In this document: positions 1 to 8,715 of the stretch, one piece after another
Position numbering within the stretch: the stretch's first letter is position 1
Layout of the letters: the number at the start of each line of letters is the position of its first letter
Assembly: GCA_965275915.1 (NCBI GenBank)
Contig: CBDHYI010000007.1
Location: 1,302,001-1,366,000 of the forward strand
Direction: 5' to 3'
DNA length: 64,000 bases
Origin: JBDWFY01 sp965275915
GTDB taxonomy: Bacteria > Pseudomonadota > Alphaproteobacteria > Rhizobiales > Stappiaceae
Notes under the pieces: model-generated
Told to the model about the DNA's origin: nothing
Database searches by the model: none
Seen by the model: only the letters and a program-made list of their open reading frames with translations
Translations under genes and position numbers: made by a program

Positions 1-513
1 GGCGTTCTGTGGAACGAAGTCGTCACGGCCGTGCACAATGACGGATATCAGGATGTCGAACTTGAACACATGCTGGCCGATGCCGGCGGTATGCAGCTGG
101 TCCGCCGGCCCAAGCAGTTCGACGTTATCGTAACGGACAACCTGTTTGGCGACATGCTTTCCGATGTCGCCGCCATGCTGACCGGATCCCTGGGCATGCT
201 TCCTTCGGCCTCCCTCGGTGCGCCGGATGGAAAAACCGGCAAACGCAAAGCATTGTATGAGCCCGTTCACGGCTCCGCCCCGGACATTGCCGGAACCGGC
301 GCCGCCAACCCGATTGCCATGATCGCCAGCTTTGCGATGGCCCTGCGCTACTCCTTCGGTCTGACCGAAGAGGCCGGACGGATCGAGAAAGCAATCGCAA
401 ACGTGCTGGACCGGAATATCAGAACCGGTGATATTGCAGCCGAAGGCAGCAAGACCGTTTCCACATCGGAAATGGGCGATGCGATTGTCGCGGAACTGGA
501 CAGTCCGGCCTGA
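1..513 (+). CDS. leuB: 3-isopropylmalate dehydrogenase, C-terminal part (cut by window start)
   Basis: Catalyses oxidative decarboxylation of 3-isopropylmalate in leucine biosynthesis, using NAD+ and a divalent metal. The open frame continues to base 1, so the N-terminal half lies outside the window. Visible family signatures are the metal-binding stretch around VTDNLFGDMLSDVAAML and the C-terminal EPVHGSAPDIAGTGAANP segment that lines the NAD site. The GTG at 31 is internal rather than a start. It ends in SPA before TGA at 511-513, and a strong hairpin follows at 533-560. Identification is secure. Confidence 0.96.
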   Translation, partial: GVLWNEVVTAVHNDGYQDVELEHMLADAGGMQLVRRPKQFDVIVTDNLFGDMLSDVAAMLTGSLGMLPSASLGAPDGKTGKRKALYEPVHGSAPDIAGTGAANPIAMIASFAMALRYSFGLTEEAGRIEKAIANVLDRNIRTGDIAAEGSKTVSTSEMGDAIVAELDSPA

Positions 514-532
514 TCCGGTTGCCGAGACAGAT

Positions 533-560
533 AAGCCGCAGCTCTGCAGCTGAGGCTTTT
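533..560 (+). terminator. Rho-independent terminator after leuB
   Basis: The arms AAGCCGCAGCT (533-543) and AGCTGAGGCTT (548-558) pair with one G/A mismatch around a 4-base loop, and a short T tract follows. It sits 20 bases after the leuB stop and would separate leuB from the small gene at 578. Confidence 0.75.
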
Positions 561-577
561 GTTCAGGTGTATGTCAG

Positions 578-994
578 ATGAAAGATCCCATTCCACCGTT
601 TTTGGGCACCTGGATCATGGATCCGGATGAATCGGAGTATGATCAGGGAGATCCGCCAAAAAGCGGAACCTATCGCATCGAAGACGATAGCGGACTTCTG
701 ATTTTCACAATGAACTGGATCGACGCGGATGGCACCAGCCACAGCGAGAGCTTTTCGGGAATTCCGAACGGCAAGCCCATTCGCCTCCGCGAAAGCGGAT
801 TGGTTGATGAACTGGTTCTGTTCTTCGAGACGCCCCGGAAGCTGGTTTCCGAGGCGCGGCGCGGTGGCCTTACAATCATGAAGGCAGCGCGAACATTGTC
901 CGATGACGGCACCAGTCTGACCATCGATCAGGTTGTGCATGTGCTGGACGATCAGACATTCGTCAATACATCCATCTATTATCGGGCCCAGTAA
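578..994 (+). CDS. Small lipocalin-like hypothetical protein (138 aa)
   Basis: A 138-residue acidic protein without signal peptide or membrane segment. It opens with PFLGTWIMDPDES and continues as an alternation of short beta-like strands (GTYRIEDDSGLLIFTMNW, VVHVLDDQTFVNTSIYYR). That is the look of small lipocalin/calycin-like proteins starting with a G-T/x-W motif. The likeness is to fold only, and no ligand or reaction can be given. ATG at 578 lies 18 bases after the leuB terminator, so it probably has its own promoter within that short gap or depends on readthrough. Coding quality is good and confidence that it is a gene is high; function is unknown. Confidence 0.75.
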   Translation: MKDPIPPFLGTWIMDPDESEYDQGDPPKSGTYRIEDDSGLLIFTMNWIDADGTSHSESFSGIPNGKPIRLRESGLVDELVLFFETPRKLVSEARRGGLTIMKAARTLSDDGTSLTIDQVVHVLDDQTFVNTSIYYRAQ

Positions 995-1350
995 GCGCAA
1001 ACCCGGCCTGCAAGCCGCGAATGCGCGCCGGCAAAGTAAAATTTCGCACCAAAGCGGACCGGAACTGTGAACTGGGTCTCAGTTTGAAAACCCGGTTTAC
1101 GATATTCTGATCGTCCGGCCTATTGAACCGGGACAAAGCGTGCGCACCAAGACACGCAGACCGACCAAATTGTTTCTCCGCTGTTTGGACACGATCTTCC
1201 TGATAAGGACGTACCTCCGGCTCTGATCATTGCGCATTCACATTTTCTGTCTGATGGGAATTTGAGACTGGTGCTTTTGAGACATTCGCCGCGCATGACA
1301 ACAGCGATCCCGCCGAAAAACAGTGCCTTTTTGAAACATCGGAGGCACTG
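995..1350 (+). other. Intergenic region, no gene seen
   Basis: No open frame with coding character was found on either strand. The only clear element is GGAGG at 1341-1345, five bases before the GTG start at 1351. A promoter for the downstream gene is presumably here, but no convincing -35/-10 pair was recognised. Confidence 0.5.
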
Positions 1351-2838
1351 GTGACCACCGACAATACATCACACAATATCGCTCACCTGCTGGACCTGGG
1401 GAACATCCGGGACGAAAACCTGCCGGCGATTTTTTTTGAAGACAAGGTGGTTCGCAGAGGCGACCTTGACCGTCAGTCCAGCCAATATGCCGCGGCGCTT
1501 CTTGACTTAAACCTGAAACCTGGAGATCGGGTGGCGTCACTGCTGCCGAACTGCGCTGAATATTTCGTTCATTTCCTCGGCTGCCTTAAGGCAGGACTGG
1601 TGCCCGTCGCCTTCGATTTCAGAGCACAGATCGAAGAAATCGAAGCCGGCCTTGAGGCATTTGAGCCGGCTCTTCTGGTTTCCTGCGCCAGCCGGCTCGC
1701 CGACATAGAAGCCTGTTACAACAGCGACACTCTCGGCCAGGGCGTGCTTGAGATTGGCGCGCCCCAAAATGCGCCGTTTCGATATGAGGATTTTATTTCC
1801 GGAGCTCTGAAACACGCGGATTTGAGGACCTCCGGCCCCGATGAACCGGCCTTTGTCCTGCTTGTCAATTCAAGGCCGGATCGATCAGGCGGCATCGTTC
1901 ATAATCACGGCAGCATCGGCACCATGATCCTGCGGAGCCAAAAAACACTTCGGCTGTCCGCCGAAGACCGGCTCCTGATCGGCACGCCGCTTGCCAACCT
2001 GTCCGCGATCCAGTCGTGTCTCGCCGCTTTGTCCGCGCGCGTGCCGATCATATTGCCGACATCGGGTTCCGTTCAGGATCTCACTCCGGCCATCCGTGCC
2101 CACAGCCCGACCATTCTTCAGATCTCGTCAAACGCCTTGTTTAATCTGGTTCTGGACGGCTGGTTTTCGCGCGGCTCGGCGGCTGCGATGCGTTTGTTTG
2201 TCTCAGGCTCAAACCATCTTCACCGGGAGGCGCTTGAGTCGGTCACAGAACTGCTCGGCCTGGAGATCAACGAAACGTTCGGCTTTGCTGAAACCGGCCA
2301 GGTCGCAACCATACGGCATGTCTCCCCTTTCGATCAGTCGGCGGGCCGGCGGGTTTGGGAGCCCGGCGGCACCGGGGGAGAACACCTGGAATTCGACCCG
2401 CCCGCTTTCACCGTAAATGACTGGAACATTTCAGGTTATGAGAGCAGCCGGGGCGAGAATTTCCATTCCGGTTCGTATCTGTTATCAACCGACCCACCGG
2501 GCTCGGAGGTTGAATCCCGGCATGAAGTGGAAAACGCTTTGGGTGCCTATCCCGGCGTCGACTTTGTCGGGCTCGGCCGCATCCCCGATTCCTTTCACGG
2601 ACACGAACTTGTCGCCTATATTGTCCCCAATGACTGGGACTATCCGCCGCCAACGTCTGAGATTATTCAATATGCCCGGAACAGGGTCGGGCGAAAGGCG
2701 CCCGATGCCGTTCAGTATGTCGATATCGTCCCCTTGACGGACAGCGGGAAAATCGATCCGGTTTTGCTGGCCAAGACGGGAAAGAGCGCTGCCTACATGC
2801 TCTCGGAGAGCCTGAACGCCCGCAATCTGAAAAATTAA
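1351..2838 (+). CDS. Degenerate acyl-adenylate-forming (AMP-binding) protein
   Basis: A 495-residue protein with the overall plan of acyl-CoA synthetases/AMP ligases. An N-terminal domain contains LKPGDRVASLLPNCAEYFVHFLGCLKAG, a mid motif NETFGFAETG stands in for the family YGxTE motif, and a C-terminal GKIDP lysine segment stands for motif A10. Key features are missing. The phosphate-binding loop, normally T-S-G-T-T-G-x-P-K-G, reads NSRPDRSGG near residues 173-181. The stretch between YLLSTD and the EVENAL helix, which should carry the TGD aspartate, hinge and RxKD motif, is shortened by roughly 20 residues. GTG start with a good GGAGG site; no coupled neighbour. It is either a non-catalytic relative or an enzyme with altered chemistry, and carrier binding or regulation is possible. 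Confidence 0.7.
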   Translation: MTTDNTSHNIAHLLDLGNIRDENLPAIFFEDKVVRRGDLDRQSSQYAAALLDLNLKPGDRVASLLPNCAEYFVHFLGCLKAGLVPVAFDFRAQIEEIEAGLEAFEPALLVSCASRLADIEACYNSDTLGQGVLEIGAPQNAPFRYEDFISGALKHADLRTSGPDEPAFVLLVNSRPDRSGGIVHNHGSIGTMILRSQKTLRLSAEDRLLIGTPLANLSAIQSCLAALSARVPIILPTSGSVQDLTPAIRAHSPTILQISSNALFNLVLDGWFSRGSAAAMRLFVSGSNHLHREALESVTELLGLEINETFGFAETGQVATIRHVSPFDQSAGRRVWEPGGTGGEHLEFDPPAFTVNDWNISGYESSRGENFHSGSYLLSTDPPGSEVESRHEVENALGAYPGVDFVGLGRIPDSFHGHELVAYIVPNDWDYPPPTSEIIQYARNRVGRKAPDAVQYVDIVPLTDSGKIDPVLLAKTGKSAAYMLSESLNARNLKN

Positions 2839-3178
2839 GGCATGCTTTCGTGTCGCCCGATCCATGAACAAGTTGACTTCGTTCGAAAATCGCGTCAATA
2901 GAACGCCCAGTTTTACAAGGATATGACCGGGGCAATGGTGAACCGTCTGCCGGAAACCGTTACAGACCTGCCAATCGCGTTCTCAAAGAGTGCGACCACC
3001 GGTGCTGCTGACACTGGTAAGACGAAAACAGCCGCCAAAATCACCACCACGACGACCAAAACCAAGGTCTGACGGTACCGCTCGCCCCGCGCTCCCCGGG
3101 CCGAGGGGTGCGCGAAAGATCCGATGGCGCGGTTGTCGTCTGAGGGTCGTCGGGAGCGGACAGTGAAGGACACTATTC
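2839..3178 (+). other. Intergenic region upstream of asd
   Basis: GC-rich spacer of 340 bases holding GAAGGA just before the asd ATG. A minus-strand open frame here (2913-3173) encodes a hydrophobic valine run but has no support as a gene. No terminator for the preceding gene and no clear promoter were recognised. Confidence 0.45.
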
Positions 3179-4213
3179 ATGGGTTATAAAGTTGCAATTG
3201 CCGGTGCGACCGGCAATGTCGGGCGTGAACTTCTTGCAATTATGGCGGAGCGCGGGTTTCCCGCCGATGACGTGGTTCCACTCGCCTCGCGCAGATCCCA
3301 GGGTACCGATATCTCCTATGGCGACAAGACGCTCAAGGTTCAGGCGATGGAGAATTACGACTTCTCCGACACCGATCTGTGCCTGATGTCCGCCGGAGGC
3401 TCCATATCGAAGGAATGGGCCCCGAAAATCGCGGCCAAAGGGTGCATTGTCATCGACAATTCATCCGCGTGGCGCTACGACGCCGACGTTCCGCTGATTG
3501 TGCCGGAAGTCAATGCCGATGCCATTACCGGTTTTTCAAAGAAGAACATCATTGCCAATCCGAACTGTTCGACCGCCCAGCTCGTGGTCGCGCTGAAACC
3601 GCTGCATGAGGCGGCAACCATAAAACGTGTCGTTGTTGCCACTTATCAATCTGTTTCGGGCGGCGGCAAGGATGTTATGGAGGAGCTGTTCAACCAGACA
3701 CGCGCCGTTTATGTGAACGATCCGATCGAGCCTGAAAAGCTGACCAAACGCATCGCCTTTAACGTCATCCCCCACATCGACGACTTTATGGAAGACGGGT
3801 ACACCAAGGAAGAGTGGAAGGTTCTGGCGGAAACGAAGAAAATGCTGGATCCGAAGATCAAGGTCACTTGCACGGCGGTTCGGGTGCCGGTTTTTGTCGG
3901 GCACAGCGAAGCGGTGAATATCGAGTTCGAAAATCCGATTTCACCCGACGAAGCGCGGGAAATCCTGCGAGAATCGCCCGGCTGCCTTGTTGTCGACAAA
4001 CGCGAGGACGGCGGCTATGTCACGCCGTACGAATCCGCCGGCGAGGATGCGACCTTTATTTCACGCATTCGCGAAGACGCCACCGTTGAAAACGGCCTTA
4101 ATATCTGGGTCGTTTCGGACAATCTGAGGAAAGGCGCCGCCCTGAATGCGGTCCAGATCGCGGAGGTTCTGGTCAATCGCGGTCTGATTCAGCCCAAAAA
4201 GGCCGCCGCCTGA
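3179..4213 (+). CDS. asd: Aspartate-semialdehyde dehydrogenase
   Basis: Reduces aspartyl-4-phosphate to aspartate semialdehyde with NADPH, the branch point to lysine/diaminopimelate, threonine and methionine. The 344-residue length is normal. Seen: N-terminal nucleotide loop GATGNVGRELL, the SRRSQG phosphate-binding element, the catalytic cysteine in IIANPNCSTAQLV (family consensus NPNCST), and the C-terminal active-site histidine region in FVGHSEAVNIEF. ATG at 3179 is preceded by GAAGGA. It is monocistronic by appearance and is followed by a strong bidirectional hairpin shared with the convergent carbonic anhydrase gene. Confidence 0.97.
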   Translation: MGYKVAIAGATGNVGRELLAIMAERGFPADDVVPLASRRSQGTDISYGDKTLKVQAMENYDFSDTDLCLMSAGGSISKEWAPKIAAKGCIVIDNSSAWRYDADVPLIVPEVNADAITGFSKKNIIANPNCSTAQLVVALKPLHEAATIKRVVVATYQSVSGGGKDVMEELFNQTRAVYVNDPIEPEKLTKRIAFNVIPHIDDFMEDGYTKEEWKVLAETKKMLDPKIKVTCTAVRVPVFVGHSEAVNIEFENPISPDEAREILRESPGCLVVDKREDGGYVTPYESAGEDATFISRIREDATVENGLNIWVVSDNLRKGAALNAVQIAEVLVNRGLIQPKKAAA

Positions 4214-4257
4214 CGCATGGCCCCTTACCCGGACCCGTGGCGATCCTGTCACAGGAC

Positions 4258-4303
4258 AAAAAACACCGGCTTTTGGTTTGACTGACCAGTTGCCGGTGTT
4301 TTT
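4258..4303. terminator. Bidirectional terminator between asd and carbonic anhydrase
   Basis: Perfect inverted repeat AAAAACACCGGC (4259-4270) / GCCGGTGTTTTT (4292-4303). Read on plus it ends in a T run after the stem and serves asd. Read on minus it ends in TTTTTT and serves the gene whose stop is at 4331. Confidence 0.9.
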
Positions 4304-4330
4304 GCATTCACAAACGTCAAGACGGTTCCG

Positions 4331-4990
4331 TCAGACTTCATCCACAGCATCTCCTTGCTGAAAATGGAATTCTCCGGTTTCAGGGTCCATCACGCGCAAC
4401 TCTCCGGTTCGGATGTCAAACCATCCGCCGTGAAGCGCCAGTTTCCCCTGCTGATAAAGATGCTGGACAAATGGAAAGGTCTGCAGGTTCTTCAGCGACT
4501 GACGCACACCGGCATATTCCATTGCAAGCTGCGGATCGTCTAACTTGTCCACGGGCATGCATGCCATGGCAATCGCCGCCGGTTCCAGCAATTTGATCCA
4601 GGGGCCGATAAACTCTCCTGTGTCCAGCGGTTTGTTGGCGTGCGTTCGAAAGGCATCGACACCGCCGCACTTTGCATGCCCCAGCACCACGATATGTTCA
4701 ACCTGAAGCGAACAGACGGCATATTCCAGTGCAGCACTGGTTCCGTGATACGTGCCGTCGTTCTCATAAGGAGGGACGAGATTGGCAACGTTGCGGATAA
4801 CAAACAGTTCCCCGGGCCCCACATTGAAAATAGCCTCCGGCGTCACCCGGGAATCGCAGCAGCTGATGATCAGAACCTTGGGCGACTGGCCATAGATGGC
4901 GAGGTCTTCGTGCGTGCGGCGGTTGGGTTCAAACGTGCCGGTTTGATAGCGCTGGTATCCTGCTAAAAGATCACTTGGAAAGGCTGCCAT
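4331..4990 (-). CDS. Beta-class carbonic anhydrase
   Basis: Interconverts CO2 and bicarbonate and probably supplies bicarbonate to carboxylases such as acetyl-CoA carboxylase, whose accA lies 15 kb away. The 219-residue protein has the beta-class zinc site: Cys and the Asp/Arg dyad in SCCDSRV, then His and Cys in HAKCGGV. The segment GELFVIRNVANLVPPYE is also diagnostic. Length is normal. It converges with asd through the shared terminator at 4258-4303. Alternative annotations (cynT, can) differ only by context, and no cyanate gene is adjacent. Confidence 0.95.
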   Translation of the reverse strand: MAAFPSDLLAGYQRYQTGTFEPNRRTHEDLAIYGQSPKVLIISCCDSRVTPEAIFNVGPGELFVIRNVANLVPPYENDGTYHGTSAALEYAVCSLQVEHIVVLGHAKCGGVDAFRTHANKPLDTGEFIGPWIKLLEPAAIAMACMPVDKLDDPQLAMEYAGVRQSLKNLQTFPFVQHLYQQGKLALHGGWFDIRTGELRVMDPETGEFHFQQGDAVDEV

Positions 4991-5188
4991 CTCTTTTCTC
5001 TCTATAATGCCCCGTGACGGTATGAGGATTCTGCTGTGAACCGAAGTTTAACGGTAATCTTATCCCGTCACCGCCCGGTTGAGCCATATTCTTAATTTCG
5101 TAAACACTGCATGGTCTTGTTACCTCGACTTACGCGGGCTTTACACAAACCGCAAGCGGGTTCACCCATTGCCTTTAGGAAACAAAGA

Positions 5189-6214
5189 ATGATCTCAGCG
5201 GCAAAAATATTTTCAATACCTGTCTTTGTTGCGCTGGCTGTGACTGCCCTGTCATCCAGGCCCATCTCAGCTGAAACCTTCATCGCCTGTCACGGTGAGG
5301 ACGCTGTCGCCCGGCTGAAAACGACCGAGCCCGACCGCTATGCGGCGCTGGTCAAAAGGGCCGAAAGAATTCCAAACGGACAAGGCCGGCTTTGGCGCAT
5401 CGAAAAACCTGGCATTGAGCCATCCTATCTGTTTGGAACCGTTCATCTGGCTGACGAAAGGCTCTCCAGGCTACCTCCTGAGCTGGTTGAGATCATCAAA
5501 GGCGCGCGCCTCGTCTATCTTGAGAACCGGGATATCATCTCCGGGGACAAATCCGCAGCGACGGAGATCATGAACCGTTTGGGCCTTATGACGGACGGCA
5601 AAACACTCAGGTCGTTTCTGGGGCGCACGGACTACGACAGAGTGGCGGCACACCTGTCCGCGCGAGGCATCACCCTTGAGGCCTTTAATATGACCAAACC
5701 CTGGGTGGTTGCCATGCTGGCCATGCTTCCGTCGTGTGAAATTGCAATGCAAATCGTCAATACGCCCTTTGTGGATGCCAGAATCGGACGCCTCGCCCTG
5801 AAAGAAGGTGTGTCCCTTGACAGCCTGGAGTCGATCGAGGAACAGCTCTCCTACTTCAACGAAATCCCGCTTGAAACGCAGGCGGACATGCTGCTCGATT
5901 TGACCAAGTTCGGCTCGGACATCATCGACGATTTCCATCAGTCGATGATTTCGCTTTACCAAAAAGGCTCAATCGGCCTCTTCTGGGAAAGCTACATGGA
6001 TCTGTTTGAGGTCGCTGCGGACGACCCGCTTCTGCTTTTTCTGGAGGAAAGGCTTCTGGAGGACCGTAACAAGATCATGTTCGACCGTTCCGTTGAGGAG
6101 GTCACCCGGGGCAACATTCTGATCGCCGTCGGTGCCGCACATCTGATCGGCGAAACCGGTCTCGTCGAACACTATCGGAACGCGGGGTTTACCGTCACCA
6201 AGGTTCTGGACTGA
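5189..6214 (+). CDS. TraB/GumN family exported protein
   Basis: A 341-residue protein with an N-terminal secretory signal (hydrophobic stretch IFSIPVFVALAVTALSS, probable cleavage after ISA). It shows the two TraB/GumN hallmarks, SYLFGTVHLADERL near the start of the mature domain and IAVGAAHLIGETGLVEHY near the C terminus. The paired GTxH and G(A)xH histidines fit the TIKI-like metal-site arrangement known for this superfamily; the cellular substrate in bacteria is not established. ATG 5189 is chosen over the upstream in-frame ATG at 5111 because AGGA precedes it and the signal peptide then begins at the start. Likely periplasmic; apparently a single-gene unit. Confidence 0.85.
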   Translation: MISAAKIFSIPVFVALAVTALSSRPISAETFIACHGEDAVARLKTTEPDRYAALVKRAERIPNGQGRLWRIEKPGIEPSYLFGTVHLADERLSRLPPELVEIIKGARLVYLENRDIISGDKSAATEIMNRLGLMTDGKTLRSFLGRTDYDRVAAHLSARGITLEAFNMTKPWVVAMLAMLPSCEIAMQIVNTPFVDARIGRLALKEGVSLDSLESIEEQLSYFNEIPLETQADMLLDLTKFGSDIIDDFHQSMISLYQKGSIGLFWESYMDLFEVAADDPLLLFLEERLLEDRNKIMFDRSVEEVTRGNILIAVGAAHLIGETGLVEHYRNAGFTVTKVLD

Positions 6215-6323
6215 CCCCGGTGGCAGGCCTTCCCCCAAATGGGGGGCTTGCGCGCCGGTGGCGCTAAGGTTTACTCCGGCTCCGCAGACATACAATCCCG
6301 ATTTTCAATCTGCAGGTTGGACC

Positions 6324-7376
6324 ATGAGCAAGACGAATTCCGGCAACTTCTTTGAAGATTTTTCAATCGGACAGGTCATACGCCACGCGACGCCGCGCAC
6401 CGTAACGCATGGCGATGTCGCGCTTTATACAGCTCTCTACGGGAGCCGGTTTGCAGTGCAGTCGTCCGATGCCTTCGCACGCGCCATCAACTATCCCCAT
6501 GCTCCCGTCGACGATCTGCTCGTTTTCCATATTGTTTTCGGCAAAACCGTTCCCGACATATCGCTCAATGCGATTGCTAATCTTGGCTATGCCGGCGGCC
6601 GTTTCATAGCGCCCGTTTACCCCGGCGACACCATTTCGACGATCTCCGAGGTGATCGGCCTTAAAGAAAATTCCAATGGCAAAACCGGGGTCGTTTACGT
6701 GCGGTCCACCGGTTACAACCAGACGGGCGAAGAAATTCTCGACTATGTGCGCTGGGTCATGGTCAGGAAACGGGATCAGAGTTCTCCCGCCCTTGAGCCG
6801 ATCGTTCCTGAGCTGCCCGGTTCCGTCAGCATTGAGGCAATCGGGAATGCGGTGCCGATGCTGAACCGGAAGAGTTGGGACAACGATCTCTCCGGTAGCC
6901 GGTTTTTGTGGGACGATTATGAGGTCGGGGAGAAAATCGACCATGTGGACGGAATGACCGTCGAGGAAGCCGAACACCAACTGGCCACGCGCCTTTACCA
7001 GAATACGGCAAAAGTTCATTTCAATCAGTTTACCGAAGGAAGCGGCCGCTTCGGCCGCCGGTTGATTTATGGCGGCCATGTCATTTCTCTCGCCCGCGCG
7101 CTGTCCTTTAACGGCCTTGGCAACGCCTTTCATGTCGCCGCCATCAATGCCGGGCGCCACGTTGCGCCGCTCTTCGCCGGCGAAACGGTCTTTGCCTGGT
7201 CGGAGATCATCGAAAAAGCCGCGCTGCCCGGGCGGGCGGAAGTCGGCGCGTTGCGCATCCGGACAGTCGCAACAAAGGATCAGCCCTGCGGACAGTTCCC
7301 GGACAAGCAGGCCGAGGGAAAATACGATCCGTCAGTCATTCTCGACTTCGACTGCTGGGTGGTCATTCCCAGATAG
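6324..7376 (+). CDS. mch: Mesaconyl-CoA hydratase (ethylmalonyl-CoA pathway)
   Basis: Hydrates mesaconyl-CoA to beta-methylmalyl-CoA in the ethylmalonyl-CoA pathway for acetyl-CoA assimilation. The 350-residue protein is a double MaoC/hot-dog protein. Strongly conserved blocks recognised from the family are NFFEDFSIGQVIRHATPRTV, TALYGSRFAVQSSDAFA, HIVFGKTVPDISLNAIANLG and the second-half HVDGMTVEEAEHQLATRLYQ. ATG 6324 starts MSKTNSGNFFED, matching the usual N terminus; upstream ATG 6258 would add 22 non-conserved residues. It converges with xerD with only 7 bases between stops. Other pathway genes (ccr, ecm, mcd) are not in the window. Confidence 0.9.
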   Translation: MSKTNSGNFFEDFSIGQVIRHATPRTVTHGDVALYTALYGSRFAVQSSDAFARAINYPHAPVDDLLVFHIVFGKTVPDISLNAIANLGYAGGRFIAPVYPGDTISTISEVIGLKENSNGKTGVVYVRSTGYNQTGEEILDYVRWVMVRKRDQSSPALEPIVPELPGSVSIEAIGNAVPMLNRKSWDNDLSGSRFLWDDYEVGEKIDHVDGMTVEEAEHQLATRLYQNTAKVHFNQFTEGSGRFGRRLIYGGHVISLARALSFNGLGNAFHVAAINAGRHVAPLFAGETVFAWSEIIEKAALPGRAEVGALRIRTVATKDQPCGQFPDKQAEGKYDPSVILDFDCWVVIPR

Positions 7377-7383
7377 CCTAGGC

Positions 7384-8340
7384 TCAGGACTTTGGAGCCC
7401 GTCCATTCGAAACCCGGCCGGCCAATGGGTGGTGCTCTTCGACCAGTTTCCGCAGCCTTTCTTCCAGCACGTGTGTGTAGATCTGGGTCGTTGAAATGTC
7501 GGCATGGCCAAGCAATTGCTGGACCATTCTGAGATCAGCGCCGTTTTGCAGCAAATGGCTGGCAAACGCATGCCGCAACACATGAGGCGATACTTTACGC
7601 GCATCGATGCCGACATCCGCCGCCAGCAGTTTCAGATCCCGGGCGAAAGCCTGCCGGGTGAAATGGCCGCTCGCCCCGTGGGAAGGAAAAAGCCAGGGGC
7701 TCTTGGCGTATTTTTTGTCCGCATGCGACAGATCGAAGTAATCCCGCATCGCCATAGAGGCGCGATCCGACAGAGGAACCACTCGTTCCTTGCCACCTTT
7801 TCCCACAATTGTCAGAACCTGCGCATTCCTGCGTGTTGCACTGGCCGGCAGGCTGACAAGTTCCGAAACGCGCAGGCCGGTCGCATACAAGACCTCAAGC
7901 AGCGTATAGAGCCGCAGCGCCCGCAGGCGCCGTGCCGGGCTCTCGCCATCAAGAGAGGCGTTGAAGCGCGCCGATTCGATCAGGCGGTCGACCTCCGCCT
8001 CCGTAAGCACGTTAGGCAACGACTGAACCTTTTTCGGCGCACCGATCGTTGCGCTGGGATCGTCACCCCGGACACCTTCGGAGTAAAGAAACCTGAAAAA
8101 CTGTCTGATGGCCGAAAGACGACGGGCCTGGGAAGAGGCCGCAAAACCGCGTTTGGTCAGATCCGCAAGATAGGCGGAAATATCACGGGCTTCAGCGAGA
8201 TGAACGCCGCGGCCGCCCGCCGAAACAAATCCCGCAAAATCATCCAGATCACGCCGGTAACTGTCGAGTGTATTGAGGGCGGCGCCCCGCTCAGCCGCCA
8301 ACATTTCAAGAAAGGCTTCAATGTGATATCCGCCCTGCAT
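7384..8340 (-). CDS. xerD: Tyrosine recombinase XerD
   Basis: Site-specific recombinase that, with XerC, resolves chromosome dimers at dif under FtsK control. From ATG 8340 the product is 318 residues. An N-terminal SAM-like core-binding domain (LEMLAAERGAALNTLDSYRRDL) is followed by the catalytic domain. All the catalytic residues are visible: Arg in ATGLRVSELVSLP, Lys in GKGGKERVVPL, His-x-x-Arg in HVLRHAFASHLL, His in LGHADISTTQIYTH and the Tyr nucleophile in that last motif. An upstream in-frame start at 8373 is possible. The neighbours (small membrane protein, aroK divergent) are those usual in Hyphomicrobiales, so this is the housekeeping enzyme. Confidence 0.94.
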   Translation of the reverse strand: MQGGYHIEAFLEMLAAERGAALNTLDSYRRDLDDFAGFVSAGGRGVHLAEARDISAYLADLTKRGFAASSQARRLSAIRQFFRFLYSEGVRGDDPSATIGAPKKVQSLPNVLTEAEVDRLIESARFNASLDGESPARRLRALRLYTLLEVLYATGLRVSELVSLPASATRRNAQVLTIVGKGGKERVVPLSDRASMAMRDYFDLSHADKKYAKSPWLFPSHGASGHFTRQAFARDLKLLAADVGIDARKVSPHVLRHAFASHLLQNGADLRMVQQLLGHADISTTQIYTHVLEERLRKLVEEHHPLAGRVSNGRAPKS

Positions 8341-8391
8341 TGACGCCTTCGTACCCTCAGCAGAAATCCTCACGGATCAGAATCGCCGGTC

Positions 8392-8535
8392 TCAGCGCTG
8401 AAACCGCTCGCTTGGAATGCGAACCGACAATTCACCTTGCCGTGGCTCAACGTAATTGCCAAGGACATACATCGCCCCATACACAGCTAGGCACAGTAAA
8501 ATCACGACGGCCAGAAAGCGCGTGAGCGATGGCAT
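8392..8535 (-). CDS. Small single-span membrane protein between xerD and aroK
   Basis: About 47 residues from ATG 8535 (MPSLTRF). It has one hydrophobic helix (FLAVVILLCLAVYGAMYVL) followed by a short polar tail VEPRQGELSVRIPSERF. Small proteins of this design, ending in a V-E-P-x-x-G-E-x-x-V-R-I-P tail, commonly sit at this position beside xerD in Hyphomicrobiales, which is the main support. In-frame starts at 8544 and 8586 are possible and no start has a clear Shine-Dalgarno. Function unknown; the tail is probably periplasmic. Confidence 0.65.
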   Translation of the reverse strand: MPSLTRFLAVVILLCLAVYGAMYVLGNYVEPRQGELSVRIPSERFQR

Positions 8536-8715
8536 AGGGTACATGAGAATCAATTCGCTTGTTTCAGTGTCGTCGCAGCAGAGCATATTTTTTCGGCCAA
8601 TGTCAGGCCCGATGCAAGCAATAAGCTGTTCCTTTCCCTTGACAATAAGGCAACCGGGTCTTCAATGCATGCAATGGCAAGATCGACCGGTTCCCGGCCG
8701 ATCCGGAGAAAAGCA

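Noticed and set aside
2913..3173. Minus-strand open frame with a strong valine-rich hydrophobic stretch upstream of asd
   Set aside because: No ribosome site, it occupies the promoter region of asd, and the hydrophobicity comes from a simple ACC/CAA-rich stretch on the other strand.
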